Source: Aedes albopictus
Taxonomy: Eukaryota > Arthropoda > Insecta > Diptera > Culicidae
DNA: 64,000 nucleotides
NCBI RefSeq assembly: GCF_035046485.1
Contig: NC_085138.1
Coordinates: 15,379,329 to 15,443,328 of the forward strand
Direction: 5' to 3'
In this document: positions 34,500-46,033 of the stretch, piece after piece
How the letters are laid out: each line of letters opens with the position of its first letter
Numbering within the stretch: the first letter of the stretch is position 1
Position numbers and translations under genes: made by a program
The notes under the pieces: model-generated
The model's database searches: none
What the model was told of the DNA's origin: nothing
What the model saw: only the letters and a program-made list of their open reading frames with translations

Positions 34500-35758
34500 G
34501 CCGTAACGGGACACCATTAGCAAAACACTGTTTTCATGCGAGCGTAACGCTGCGCTCCCAAAACTAAATCAAGAATATTTCCGAAACTATACATTTCTTA
34601 GTAAAACTCACTTCGGCAATCTTGTTCACATCAATCCAAAGAAGAAATGTCTAGAAAACTCTATTATTCAAAACCTCATAACAGAGCTGATATACGCATT
34701 TCAGTTTGAAAATTTTAAAAAGAAGATTTCTGCGATGGTGTCCCGTTACGAAATGTAACATGTTATATTATGTAAATTGGAACCAAAACCCCAAAGAACA
34801 AGTATTGCATCAGGAAGTACATCTAATAAGCTTGTTATAAAACCTGTTAAACCATATGGTCATGAACATTGCATTCGATTGCAGACGTCATTTGTTCTCG
34901 AAAGTTAGTTCCTCGCGGTGTCCCGTTACGCTGGAATGTGTCATTTAATTAATTTCTTCTGCGCGCTGTCGCTAGCCCCCCTCGACGCAGGCAGTCAGCC
35001 GTCTTCATCGTCCGTCGTCGCCTCGTTGTCATCGTCGACGTTCAAAGCATTTATATGGTTGACTTTTTGGGTGGCAATTCCGTGAATGGTTGGTTCTTTG
35101 TCGTGACTCCCGGTGGGGCATCCAAGAATGGAACCCAGAAAGGGATTACGTGAGCCTCTCTTTTTATACCTGTATAATAATTAATTACATCATCATTTTA
35201 TTCCGGTATGTCTGTGTCCGAGTGTCTGGCTAACGACGTAACGACTATGCCAACCAATGGCACTTGCTGTGGTGCTTGAATACTGTTTCTGTCACAGCGC
35301 AACATTTTTTAGGGCCATGGAGTATTACCAAAATGTTGGTCACAGTTTCTGCATGCATTGCCAGTATCTCACAAATTGTGGAGTTTTATCAGATATCAGA
35401 AAGCCGGCTCCAGAGTCATGTTATCCTACATTTAGTACATTAATGCCCTGTCAAAATCTATCTGAGATAGAACTATTGAGATTAGGATGAAGACAGAGAC
35501 AGGTAGGGAAATAGCAATATATACCCTGGAAAAGAGTACTAAAGTATCGATATGTACCGCTACGGGTTAAAATAGCGTCCTGAGAAAGGCACTGGAAAAA
35601 CGCCTAAAGTTTAAACAAAGTGTTTTCTCTAGTAATCCGAGTTCATAAGCGGTAAGTACAGGGAATTGCTTCTTGTTTAAGATCTTCAAGACGAATGTGT
35701 AGTGGGGCAACGTCACAGTGAACTTCGAGCGCTGTCTTGGGAGTTGAAGAGAACGTTC
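34500..35758. other. Unassigned; repeated GGTGTCCCGTTACG motifs and a CGTCGTC-rich patch
   Basis: The motif occurs at about 34498 (minus), 34737 (plus) and 34917 (plus). A GC-rich stretch with CGTCGTCGCCTCG lies at 34980-35045. The last 60 bp before 35759 reads open in one frame (ELRALSWELKRTFQ) and may be BEL/Pao gag sequence continuing at 41869. Confidence 0.35.
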
Positions 35759-35969
35759 CAGGCATCCATTGGCGTAGCTAGGGGGGGTTCCAGGGGGTGC
35801 CGGGCACCCCCTAGAACAAATTTGGCACCCCCTAGATTTTTTCCTTGATAATTACCTAAAATTTCAAACTTCACACATTAATACCATTATTTACATTCGA
35901 ATAAAATATAAGCACACCCGTAATTACTTATATACCTGTTGGCGTTTTGAATATCGGTAAGAAAAATCA

Positions 35970-38580
35970 ACAGACTTCTCCATGGATTCCTCCAGAAATA
36001 CCTCTATCTATTCATACAGTGGCTTCCCTTATGGATTCTTCCCGATATTTCTTCAATAAACTTCCCCTAGGATTTTCCAGGCAGTTCGTCCTGATGGGGT
36101 TGTACATACTAGAAATTTCTGCAGAGATTGATCCAGCAATTTCTCCTAGGATTTCTTTCGAAATTCTTACTGTGATACTTCTCGGAATTATTCTAGGAAT
36201 TCCTCTGAAATTTTCTCTTGGGATTCCTTGAGGAATTCCTGGTGGGATTATTCTAGACAATCTTCCTGGGATTCTTTCAGAAGTTCCTCAGGCGATTCCT
36301 TTTATTTGATTCATATTTAATTCAGAGATTCTTCCAGAAATTTCTCATGAAATTTCTCCAGCTTTCATTGGCCTCCTTCCGGAAATTGTGGCTAGGATTC
36401 CTCAAGCAATTCCTGCTGCGAATCTCTTAGAACTCTTCCAAAAACTCTCACTGTGGTACCTTCAGGAATTCAACTAGGGAAGATCTTCCGGCAATTCTTC
36501 CGGAAAATCTACCTGTATTTTTTTTTAAATCCCTTCGGTGATTATTCCAGAGATTTATTTAAGGATTTAACCAGGACTTCCTTCAAAGGTACTTTCAGAA
36601 TTGCCACAGGGGATATATTCAAGAACTTCTATTGCCCTTCCTTCATGAATTCCAGCTGGAAATCTTCAAGCAATGCCCATTAGGACTCCTTCAGAGTTAT
36701 ATTCAGAGTAATTAGGACTCCTGGCATACTGCATACACTTTCGGGATATCTCTTACTGAGATTTTTTTTTTTTTTTTTTTATCTGTATTAACGAGATTTT
36801 TAGCCCTTGGCTAGTTTATCTCGGGACCCACGCTTTACTTCCCTTCCGAAGGAAGAACTCACATTTTGCGAGTTTGTCGGGAGTGGGATTCGATCCCAGG
36901 TCCTCGGCGTGATTACTGAGATTCCTCCACAAATTCCCCCTGCGATTCCATCAGGGATTCCTCCAGTATACTTCTACCGATTCTTTCAAAGAGTACTGTA
37001 TGTATTCCTCTAGGCATATATTAGAGGAACTTCTCTTAGGATACCCCCGGCATTCCTGATTCTAGGATTCCTCCAGAAATTACTTCTATGAAACCTCCCT
37101 GAATTCTAGGAATTCCTTCAGATATTTCTGCTGGGATTCCTCAAGCAATTCCTGCGGTTCTTCCAGCTATTCTTCCTCCAGAAATTCTAACTGTGGTACT
37201 TCAGAAATTATGCTACGGTTTATTTTAGAGCTTACTCCTGTATATTTGCAGGGATCTTTCCAGGCAATCTTCCTGGGATTCTTGCAGAAATCTCTTTTGT
37301 TGTTCTACCAGGAATTTCTCCAAGGACTCATCCAGAAATTTCTCCAAAGATTTTATCCAAAGATTCCTCCACAAATTCCTCATGGAATTTCTGCGGAAAA
37401 TCCATTTGACCTTCCACCAAGAATACCTCAAACAACTCCTCCTGCGGTTCGTCCAGCAATTCCTTCAGAAATTTTTACTATGATACGTCTAGAAATTCTT
37501 CTAGTGATTCCTACACGAATTTATCCTAGCATTAGGGCTGCTCCGGGAAATCGTCCTGGGATTTTTTCAGAAAATCCTCCTGCGATTCCTTCAGGGCCTT
37601 CCCCATTGATTCTTCCAGAATATCTCTACCGGTCCTTGCAGGGAATGCTCTAGGTATTCCATGAATTTTTCCTTTGGATTCTCCCAGTCATTCCTGAAGG
37701 GGTTCTCTATAAATTCTTGTATAGTTTCCTCCAGCAATTCCTCCTAAGATTTCTACAATGATACACCGCAGAATCCTTCTTAGAATACCTCCTGAGATTT
37801 TTCTTATGATTTCTTCAGAAGCTCTACGGTGATTCCTCTAGGATTTTTTATCCGATATAGTTTATCCAAGGACTCTCTCATAAATTTCTCATGGGATTCC
37901 TCGAGGAACTCCTCTTGGCCTTCCTCCAGAAATTTCCAGCAATTCCTCTCCTCCAGAAATTCTTACTGTTATACCTCCCGGAATTCTTCTAAGAATTTCT
38001 CCAGGGATTCTCCAATAAACTTGCTAAGATTATTCCAGGCAATCTTTCTAGGAGCCTTGCAGAAGTACCTTCGATGTTTTATCCTGGAAATACTTTTTTT
38101 TCCGTGGATTTCTCCAAATACTTTTTATTTGATTTTTCCAAGGATCCCGCTTGACTTTCATCCAAGAACTCCTCCTGGGATTACATAAGCGATTCTTGCT
38201 GCTTCTAATGTTTCAGGAATGCCTCTTAGGTCTCCTCCAGAAATTCTTACTATGATACCTTCAGGAATCCCTCTAGGGATTTCTCCTGGCATTCTTGCTA
38301 GGATTCTTCTAGGCGGTTTTTCTAAAATACTTTCAGAAATTCCTTTGATTCTTCCAGGCATTTTTTCAAAGACTCATCCAGGAATATCTCTAGAGTTTTT
38401 TTTTTCATTGATTACTCTAGAAATCCTGGAATTCCTCTTGGCTTTCTTCAAGGAATTTCAGCTGAAGTAATCCTGATACAAATTTCTAGAGGCATCCCTA
38501 AACGAATTTCGGGATTAGTTGAAATTTCCAGAGAAATCTTAGAAGGTATTACTAGGGAAATCTGTAGTGAAATCCTATAG
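35970..38580 (+). repeat. Degenerate 12-bp array, block 3
   Basis: ATTCCTCCAGAAATTCTTACTGTGAT-like units based on ATTCCTCCAGGA, more diverged than block 2. Long frames such as 37210-37653 (IPPEIPHGI periodicity) are repeat translations. Confidence 0.75.
36764..36912 (-). mobile_element. tRNA-derived SINE (third family), 5'-truncated
   Basis: Minus strand: GATCGAATCCCACTCCCGAC, CTTCCTTCGGAAGGGAAGTA, GGGCTAAAAATCTCGTTAAT, then a long A run. Flanked by TTACTGAGATT at 36753-36763 and 36913-36923. Confidence 0.85.
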
Positions 38581-38663
38581 GATTGTACAAAAAAAAAACT
38601 TGTAATTAATTAGAATGCACAGAATCTTGCTGATTGACAAATTGAGTAATGAATTTTCGAAAA

Positions 38664-38730
38664 AAAAAACCAGTTCTGGTGGGATTCGAACCCACGACTC
38701 CTTATTCGATAGACCGTAGTGTGGCTAATT
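38664..38730 (-). mobile_element. tRNA-like fragment (B box and T arm)
   Basis: The minus strand reads AGGAGTCGTGGGTTCGAATC then CCACCAGAACTGG, a convincing T arm and B box, preceded by a decayed 5' half and followed by a T run on that strand. It is a tRNA pseudogene or SINE head, since the acceptor stem is not paired. Confidence 0.45.
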
Positions 38731-38999
38731 CTTTGAGGATTGCTTCGGCATAGTTGTTTTTTTTTCATTTCTTAGATAGTTTCAATGGCATTTAATCAGC
38801 AAATTCTTTGGATATTTTCTTATAATTGCTATGGCTATTCCTCTGAAATTATTCCAACAATTTCAAGAGCAATTTCTTTTTCAGTTATTTTGCAAATTTC
38901 TCAGGCAGTTTTACTTTACCATGATTATTTTTTTAATTCTTTATGATTTAATTGTAGTTATATTTATTGCTTCCGGGAACTGCTGAATTGGAAATTCAC

Positions 39000-40240
39000 A
39001 AATTCTCAACAGGGTTTGCTCAAAGAAAATCCTATGAAACTCACGCAAAACTTCTCGACAAATTCCCAAAGAAATTGTCGGAAAAAACATCAAAATTACC
39101 TTAAAACTTTCAAAGTATTTGCCAAAAGAATTCATATAAGAATTACCAGAGGAATTCCTGAAGAAAATATTAAGCCTTTTTAAAGAAATTGACCAAATCC
39201 AATCTCAAAATAAATTGCCGACATATATTCTACAAAAATTTCCACAAACATTCACAAAAAACTTTCGAAGAAATTCTCAAAGAATTTTCCGAAGACATCG
39301 AAGGAATTTCTGAAGAATATTTAGGAAGAACTCTTAAAGTAATTTTCGTTGAATAACCGTGACATAATTAAAAAAACATTTTTTTTCTAAATAAATCCCC
39401 GAAGGAAATTTGATTTCCGAAATCAATTTCCAAAGGAATTACCGAACAAGTTCCCAAAGTAATAATCGAGTTTCCAAAATTTCCAAAGAAATTGCTGATG
39501 AAATTCCCAAATAAATTTTCAATGCAAGTATTATCGAAATTGCCGAAGGTATTAAGAAATCATCTACTGTAGGAATTCCTTACATAATTACTGAAAAAAT
39601 CTAGAAGAAAGTGTTTGAAGAATTTTCAATAAAATTATAGAAGCGATTTATGGAAAAATTTCCGATGAGGAATACAGAATAGCATAGATAGTGAAAGTCT
39701 AAAAAAAAACGACGAAAATCACAAAAAAAAAGTAGAATGACTTGCCGAAGAATTTCCAGAAAAATTGTGAGGATGTTCCCAAACTCATTGTCGAATGGAT
39801 TACCAAAGGCTTCACTAAAAGAATTCTCAAAGGAATTGCCTGAAAAGTAACTTAGAGAATTTTAAAAAGCAAATATCAATAGAATTGTTGACATTAACAA
39901 AACAATGCTTGAAAGGCTACTAAAAAATTGGCGAAGAAACTCCCGAGAAACATTTCAAAGGATTTGCCAATGAAATAAAAAGCCAAATAAACTCCTAATG
40001 GAATTGCCGATGAAATTTACAAAGGATGCGTGAAAGGTATTTAGTATCTAATTTCCAACATACTACCAAATAAATTCTTAAAGAAAGATCCAAAGATATT
40101 ACTGAAGAAATTTGTCAAATCCAAAGGAATTACTAGGAGATTTCAAAAAAAATATAAATTGAAATAAATTGCAAAACAATTCCCAAATAAATTACCGGGA
40201 ATATTCCCTGAGGAATTACCGAATGAATGTGTTGCCGAAA
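39000..40240 (-). repeat. Degenerate array in opposite orientation
   Basis: Units such as GGAATTCCTGAAG, AAATTCCCAAAGAAATTGCCGA and GGAATTACCGAA read as the reverse complement of the block 3 style with more A and C. It is very diverged. It makes the hAT element interior loosely foldback-shaped. Confidence 0.55.
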
Positions 40241-40366
40241 ACATAAATTTCTTGTATACACGTACAAACCAGACTCGATTATGTGAAATGTAGTTTCCCT
40301 GTTAAAGTATTCTCATGTACACGTGGTAGTGTTCAACTAATAAAACAAAAACACTATCGCCATTAA

Positions 40367-41031
40367 CCCTTTATAAGGCAGTGGCAACTATATTGCCACC
40401 TACTGTTTGTATTTTTTTCTGTTTTATAACAATTTATTTTGAACTTTTTTTTTTGGTTACGCAAAGTTGGGACTACTAACAACGCCTGGTATTTTTTTGG
40501 TACTAAACAAAGCCTTAATAACAATTTAGGAGCCATTTGTAGTCCCAAAAATAGCTAATTTTGACCGCGTAAAGAAAATTAGCTCAAACTTATTGTCAGA
40601 TTAAAGATTTGGTAAATATTTTAAGAAATAATCAAATTCTGGGTTGACATGAGCTGAACTACACAGTTTATATTATGGGTTAAGCCCCAATCCACTTTAA
40701 AATCTCTTTTCCGGCTTTTTGTCGAAGTCAAAAGAAGAAAAGTACCCTAAACGGGCAGTGGCAAGAATATTGCCACCAGCGCTGGTGGCCTAAACGGGCA
40801 GTGGCAACTATATTGCCACCTCAAAAGCTCGTTTTTGGGGTTGACGGGCAGTGGCAACTATATTGCCACCAGCGTTTTTGGCCTAAACGGGCAGTGGCAA
40901 CTATATTGCCACCTAGATTTTTGAGAGTTTCTTTCAAACAAAAATTGTTTTGTACATGTAATCATGTATATAATCATTTGCATAATAGTATGCGATGACA
41001 ACTCTTCTAGTTTTCTCGGCCTTATAAAGGG
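40367..41031. mobile_element. TTAA-flanked piggyBac-like MITE with repeated hairpin motif
   Basis: Ends CCCTTTATAAGGC and GCCTTATAAAGGG lie between TTAA at 40363 and 41032. TTAA targets and CCC-starting ends are the hallmark of piggyBac-type elements. Inside, the palindromic motif GTGGCAACTATATTGCCAC occurs at about 40380, 40801, 40849 and 40890, with one variant (GTGGCAAGAATATTGCCAC) at 40758. 665 bp, no transposase. Confidence 0.85.
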
Positions 41032-41560
41032 TTAATGGTGTGGTCAAACCAAAAATGCGAATATGTATCCTGATTTTGCAATTTTAAGTATTTATAACTT
41101 TAACAATTGTTCTTGAAAACTATTTTTATAAGGGTTGTTATCATGCAATAAAAAAAGAGGATGTCATGATGAATACAAGTTACACGCAAATTTGTGTATA
41201 TTTTATAGTTTCCGAGATTTACACTTCTAATAATTGCCCTTGAAAATGTATTGTGTTTAATCCACACAACAAAGGGGTTGTCGCGATGATTATTAAGTTC
41301 AAAGTGAAAATACAAATTCCATGTATTATACGCAATCAATTTATCAAGTTTTCATACCTCCATGACAAGTAAAGTGTAAAATCAGTACAACGGATCGAAT
41401 TTCCCAAAAAAGCTATTCTCTAAAATATAGTGCGTTTAAATTTGTGGGCTCATTTTTCCCGCGACTGAGAATTTTTTTTTCTTTATTAAAGTGGCTTTTC
41501 GCCCGAGGCGAGTTCGGCACTACTGGCCTGAGAAATTGAGGGTGGATTGGTATTTCCTTT

Positions 41561-41764
41561 CCAGGATCTTTTCGTATAGGAAATTTCCTTGACTTCCTTG
41601 GGCATAGAGTATCTTCGTGCCTGCTACACGATATACGCATGCAAAATGGTCATTGGCAGAGGAAGCTCTCAGTTAATAACTGTGGAAGTGCTCATAGAAC
41701 ACTAAACTGAGAAGCAGGCTTTGTCCCAATGAGGACGTTACGCCAAGAAGAGAGAAGAGGGAGA
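41561..41764 (+). mobile_element. Feilai-like SINE, 5'-truncated variant
   Basis: CTTGGGCATAGAGTATCTTC, CATTGGCAGAGGAAGCTCTC, TTAATAACTGTGGAAGTGCT, GAGGACGTTACGCCAAGAAG, then an AGAAGAG tail. Perfect 12-bp duplications GGTATTTCCTTT at 41549-41560 and 41765-41776. Confidence 0.85.
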
Positions 41765-42071
41765 GGTATTTCCTTTAACAAATAAAAACAACAACCTGGA
41801 AGCCACAGAAACTGGCACCCCCTAGGCACCCCCTAGGAAAAAATCCTAGATACGCCAATGCAGGCATCGCACAATAACCCAAATCTGCCAAGCGCCCTAT
41901 TTATGAGGCAGTACTTGTAAAGAGAATATTTTGAGAATTACACAATACAATATACTGAGGAACTCCGGAAAAGTTGTTTTGGAGATCCATACTTCATACA
42001 TGGTGAACATTTATTTCAGAATTGGCTCACTACATAGACGGCCCAAACGTTGCTGCACAGATGGCTGTATC

Positions 42072-42494
42072 CAGGGCGCAAAATTTTCGAGCAGACGAGT
42101 TGAAGTTCACCGTGCGGCAATTTTCATTCACTTGCCTGCATATTCATATTCAGCTGCTCGTTTGTCAACTGAATGAAAGTCATTGAATATTTGTAAACAT
42201 CTTACAAAGTGTTAAATTGCTGATAAAATATTAACGTTTCGATTACATTTAACGGTGCTTTACACAGATCTTTTCCCATTGGATTGTTGTGGAGTGTTTT
42301 TGGAAGGAATCGTAGCCGTAAACGTAGGTAATTATGAAAATGTTTCTCGATCGGCTTCATATTCAATGACTACGAATTGACTGACTGTGTGAAGCGGGAG
42401 AGCGAAAATGAATTTGTTTGTTTTGAATAGTCAGTGCAGAATCATTCAAATTCGTGCTGTTTTCAGTCAATGACTTTGAAAATTTTGCACCCTG
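42072..42494. mobile_element. hAT-like MITE in BEL/Pao gag
   Basis: Ends CAGGGCGCAAAATTTTC and GAAAATTTTGCACCCTG, perfect 8-bp duplications GCTGTATC at 42064-42071 and 42495-42502. 423 bp, no coding capacity. Confidence 0.88.
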
Positions 42495-43349
42495 GCTGTA
42501 TCCTTCAAGAAGGATGGACACAGAATCACGGATTGCCACACTTTCAGCAAGTTGCAATTGGCAGACCCTGGAAACTAGTGCAAGAGCGATTCCTCTGTCG
42601 TCGCTGATTGGGTTCTCACGGAAAGTTCCCATGCAAGGCAAGCAAATGTGGGAAGAATGGTTGTGAGGATCGTTACCATAAACTTATTCATTCGGTAAAT
42701 CCTCAACCATCCCGAGCAACCGAACCGCCGACAACTACAAGCATAGTTACCATTCATCGTCAGTTCTAGAAAATCTCTTTGTTTTGGATTCTTCCAGTGT
42801 CACTATACGGCAATGGTTAGACCTATGACTTCCTCGATAACGGCTCATCTAGCACTTTGTCTGGTGGAAGAAAGGTAGCTACAGAACTGAGAAAAGTAGT
42901 GAAGGAGCAAAAGGTAGTCCAATCGCAATTAAAATTCGGCCAGACTGGACAGTCTACGAAAGTACATCCAACGAAGTTGAGCGATAAACTCATCAGCTGT
43001 TCAATATTTCCGTCCGCTCGCCCAACCAAGATCTCCACGACCTCGTAAAGCAGTTTTTGCTATAAAAAATGCGTGCGCTGCAGCTTGTACGGTGGAAAGC
43101 GATGATGATCGACGTGTCCGTCTAATTCTGGAAGAAACTATTGTGCAAACAGAGTAGGAAAGGTTTTAGACAGGATTGGTATGGAAGTACAACCATGGCC
43201 GAACATGGAGTTCCCGGAGAATCGGCCCATGGCGGAAAAGTGATTCCGCTACCTAGAGCGCTGCCTTGCATCAAAGCCCGTCGTGTACGACAACGTGAAG
43301 ACCTAGATCAGCCAAACCAAGGGATACGCATTTAATGTGAGTCTGGAGG

Positions 43350-43752
43350 CAAGGTTGCGACCATTCATTTGCAAAGATTTACATTCATTTGCTATTATCT
43401 CAGTTCAGAAGCATGCTATCGAAAAACAATGTATGGATGAATTTGAGCTTGTAATTTTATCTGAAAGTTTGCCGAATAACATTGTGGTCGCAAATGTATA
43501 CCAAAGTCGTGAGCGAGCTGTTAAAGCAACTCTCCACAGCGTGAATATAATTTACATTCACCGCGTGGAGAGTTGCCTTCACAGCTCGCTCACGACTTTG
43601 GTATACGTTTGCGACCCCAATGTTATTCGGCAAACTTTCAGATAAAATTACAAGCTTAAATTCATCCATACATTGTTTTTCGATAGCATGCTTCTGAACT
43701 GAGATAATAGCAAATGAATGTAAATCTTTGCAAATGAATGGTCGCAACCTTG
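43350..43752. mobile_element. hAT-like MITE in BEL/Pao pol
   Basis: Ends CAAGGTTGCGACCATTCATT and AATGAATGGTCGCAACCTTG with perfect 8-bp duplications TCTGGAGG at 43342-43349 and 43753-43760. The 403-bp element is almost one complete hairpin, so both strands carry near-identical 96-102-residue open frames that are not genes. Its interior is shared with 28421-29269. Confidence 0.9.
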
Positions 43753-45102
43753 TCTGGAGGAATAGATCACTTTCGATCCGAAGCGGATTCTTCCACGTTA
43801 CGAACCCGAGGAAACTGAACGAGGTGCGATTAGTGCGGGATGCGGCCGCTAAAGTCCAAGAACCAGTCGTTTAATTCTGCTCTCCTTGCAGGACCGGACT
43901 TCCTCATTTCGTTTCTTTCGGGTTTGTCTTCATTTCGCCAGTTCAAGGTGGCCACCAGTGGTCAGTGCTGATATCTGAGAGATGTTCCATCAGATCTTGA
44001 TTTGACCTTAGGACCGCGGAGCAGCGGTGGCAAAAAGTTTGCATCATTAGGTGGAAAATTCTCTGTGCAGCGTGATTCCGGTTCAGTAGCAGACGAACTG
44101 GCAGAGCAGAAGAAATTATGCACTCTAAGGCCGGTTTCATTATTAGAAACTGACTGTTGAACTCGAGTTGCGTTCTAACACAGGTCGGGGCAGCCAGCAG
44201 ATTCAACAAAGAAAGTTTGAACCGACAAATCGGCCGCTTGCGAACGCGATCTCGTCATGATCTGGAAACCTGAACCAGGTGTCGTCGTCTTCCAAGGCGT
44301 GTTCCGAAAAGAAATTCAGGCTCTCCTCTCGGATAACGTTGTACCGACCAAACGAGAAGAACTGCTGGTTGTTATGAGCACCTTCGACCCCTTCGGACTG
44401 GTAGCCATCTTTGTCGTCCACGGGAAGGTGCTCGTGCAACACATATGACGTTCTAAACTCGGTTGGGACGAATATCTGTCGGACACACTCCTTCAATTCT
44501 TTAGCATTACATTATAATAATAATAAACTGAATCAACAATTCTTCGTCACAACACTTGGTTCTCCATGCTCGGACGTGTCCCACACTTGTCAGATCGTGC
44601 TGTACCTGGTCCACCCACCATGCACGCTGCCCTCAATGTGCCATTACCAACTATGCAGGGTTGCTGTCCGGTATTTTCACAACATGCCCCGCCCATCGTA
44701 CCCTTCCAGTTTTTGCCACCTTTCGGATTCTAGGTTCGCCGTAGAGTGTAGTAAGTTCGAGGTTCATCATTCGCCACCACACACCGTTCTCCTGCACACC
44801 GCCAAAGATGGTCGAGTGCTTGCATGTCCTCCTCGAGCATAATCCAGGTCTCGTGCCCGTAGAGAACTACCGGTCTTATCAGCGTTGAGGATGCGCCATC
44901 GTATTTCGCGGCTTACGTTATTGTCTGCCGGTTATAGGGACCCGAGGTAGGCGAAGTCCTCCACCACCTCGAAAGAGTCCCCGTCTATCGTAACACTGCT
45001 GCCTAGGCTTCCTCTGCCATTTGCAGTTGCGATTGCCAGCATGTATTCTCCTGTTTACTGTGAGTCGAACCTTTGCTGCTTCACGTTCAGGCGGGTGTAC
45101 AG

Positions 45103-46033
45103 CCCAATTAATAAAAAGTTCAGATAAAAGGGTACTTTTAAAGCTAAGCAGCTTGTTCGAGGTTGCTCATTAGCCTTCTAAGCAGCTTCATTTTTTAAGT
45201 AATTTTGGAACTTGAAAGTTCACATAAGTACGCTGGATAGCCTTCTTAGCAGCTTCTGAGAGAACTTTGACAAAATTCATGCAGAAACAAAAATGTGCTT
45301 TTCGGAATCACAACACCACCCTGTTGGTGGGTTTGTGCTTCATGTCTGGAAATTGCTTCTGATTATTATATTTTCACACATGTCGCTGCTATGTAGATTC
45401 GAACTGGATCCTCCTGCGTGATAGCCTGCCGACTTACCGCTGCGCTGCTGAAGACACATGTCAAAGTCAAGCTAACTTCACTACTTTACAAATGTGCAAA
45501 ACTAGCGCCGACAGAAAATCGATTCAAGTTGGACTTTACATGCTGTTCTCTCATTCGCAACTGTAGTACTGTGGTAGAGCATAGGGTTCTCACGCAGCGA
45601 CTATCGGTTCGAATTCGATGGACGCCAATTTTTTTTGCTCATGCCTAGTATTCATTGATTTGATAAATTCATATTTGTCTTTTATTCGTGTATGCTTAAA
45701 CAGTTGTTTTCTGTGAAAGAAATAAATTTAATTTTCATTGAAACACTATGCTACTGAACTGAACTTCTATGAACTTGAAAGTTCCGACAAAGTTCCAAGT
45801 AGCATCTTAAGCAGCTTTAAAGTTCCGCGAAGTTCAGATAAAGTTCCGAATGGAACTTTCTGGCTGCTTGAGAGACTAACAATGAGCCTTGCCGGAACTT
45901 GTGACCGAAGTTCAAGCAAGGCTCATCGTTAACCTCTTAAGCAGCCAGAAAATTCCATTTAGAACTTTATCTGAACTTCGCGGAACTTGAAAGTGCATTT
46001 TGGCATGGGAAGCGGAACTTTTGGTTACTTGGG
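45103..46033. mobile_element. Inverted-repeat element with CCCAA ends inside the RT relic
   Basis: Left end CCCAATTAATAAAAAGTTC. Right end, reverse-complemented, CCCAAGTAACCAAAAGTTCC. AG flanks both sides. Removing it rejoins the minus-strand RT reading sense (FGTVAEL before, YTRLNVKQQ after), so the limits are supported. It contains a strong hairpin at 45821-45993 (AGTTCCGCGAAGTTCAGATA and reverse complement) and two tRNA-like stretches (see next entry). Confidence 0.7.
45380..45640. repeat. Two opposed tRNA-like stretches
   Basis: The minus strand at 45384-45470 has AGCGCAGCGGTAAGTCGG and CAGTTCGAATCTA. The plus strand at 45560-45632 has GTACTGTGGTAGAGCA and CGGTTCGAATTCG. Both keep recognisable A and B boxes but no paired acceptor stem. 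Probably tRNA-derived sequence captured by the surrounding element. Confidence 0.4.

Larger units (their letters stand above)
35767..41860. mobile_element. hAT-type non-autonomous element carrying 12-bp arrays, second copy
   Basis: The left end CATTGGCGTAGCTAGGGGGG and right end CCTAGATACGCCAATG match the ends of the element at 11503-17759. Subterminal repeats of GGCACCCCCTAG occur on both sides. The 8-bp duplication CAGGCATC is perfect (35759-35766 and 41861-41868). The interior holds the 12-bp array (plus orientation), an opposite-orientation array and nested elements. No transposase frame is visible in its 6.09 kb. Confidence 0.88.
41869..44510 (+). pseudogene. BEL/Pao LTR-retrotransposon relic 1 (gag to pol)
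   Basis: After 42503 a frame reads a gag zinc region (HGLPHFQQ, KLVQERFLCRRCLGSHGKF with one Cys lost, CGKNGC, then HKLIHSV). Pre-RT pol sequence follows at about 43080-43340 (FRYLERCLASKPVVYDNVK, KGYAFNVSLE). After a nested MITE, RT-type motifs read VRDAAAKVQ, NSALLAGPDFL and FRQFKVA (43820-43960). A later frame at 44250-44450 has MIWKPEPGVVVF, VPTKREELLVVMSTFDPFGL and IFVVHGKVLVQ, typical of BEL/Pao pol after the RT core. No LTRs and many stops. Two hAT-type MITEs interrupt it, and the 35767-41860 element may sit in its gag. Confidence 0.7.

Noticed and set aside
38664..38730. Functional tRNA gene
   Set aside because: Only the T arm and B box are convincing. The acceptor and anticodon stems do not pair.
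40370..40915. Repeated palindromic motif considered as a CRISPR-like array
   Set aside because: Spacing is irregular, intervening DNA is not spacer-like, and it lies within a TTAA-bounded MITE in an animal genome.
43337..43747. Matching open frames of 102 and 96 residues on opposite strands
   Set aside because: They are the two strands of one hairpin MITE, so the similarity reflects palindromy, not a conserved protein.
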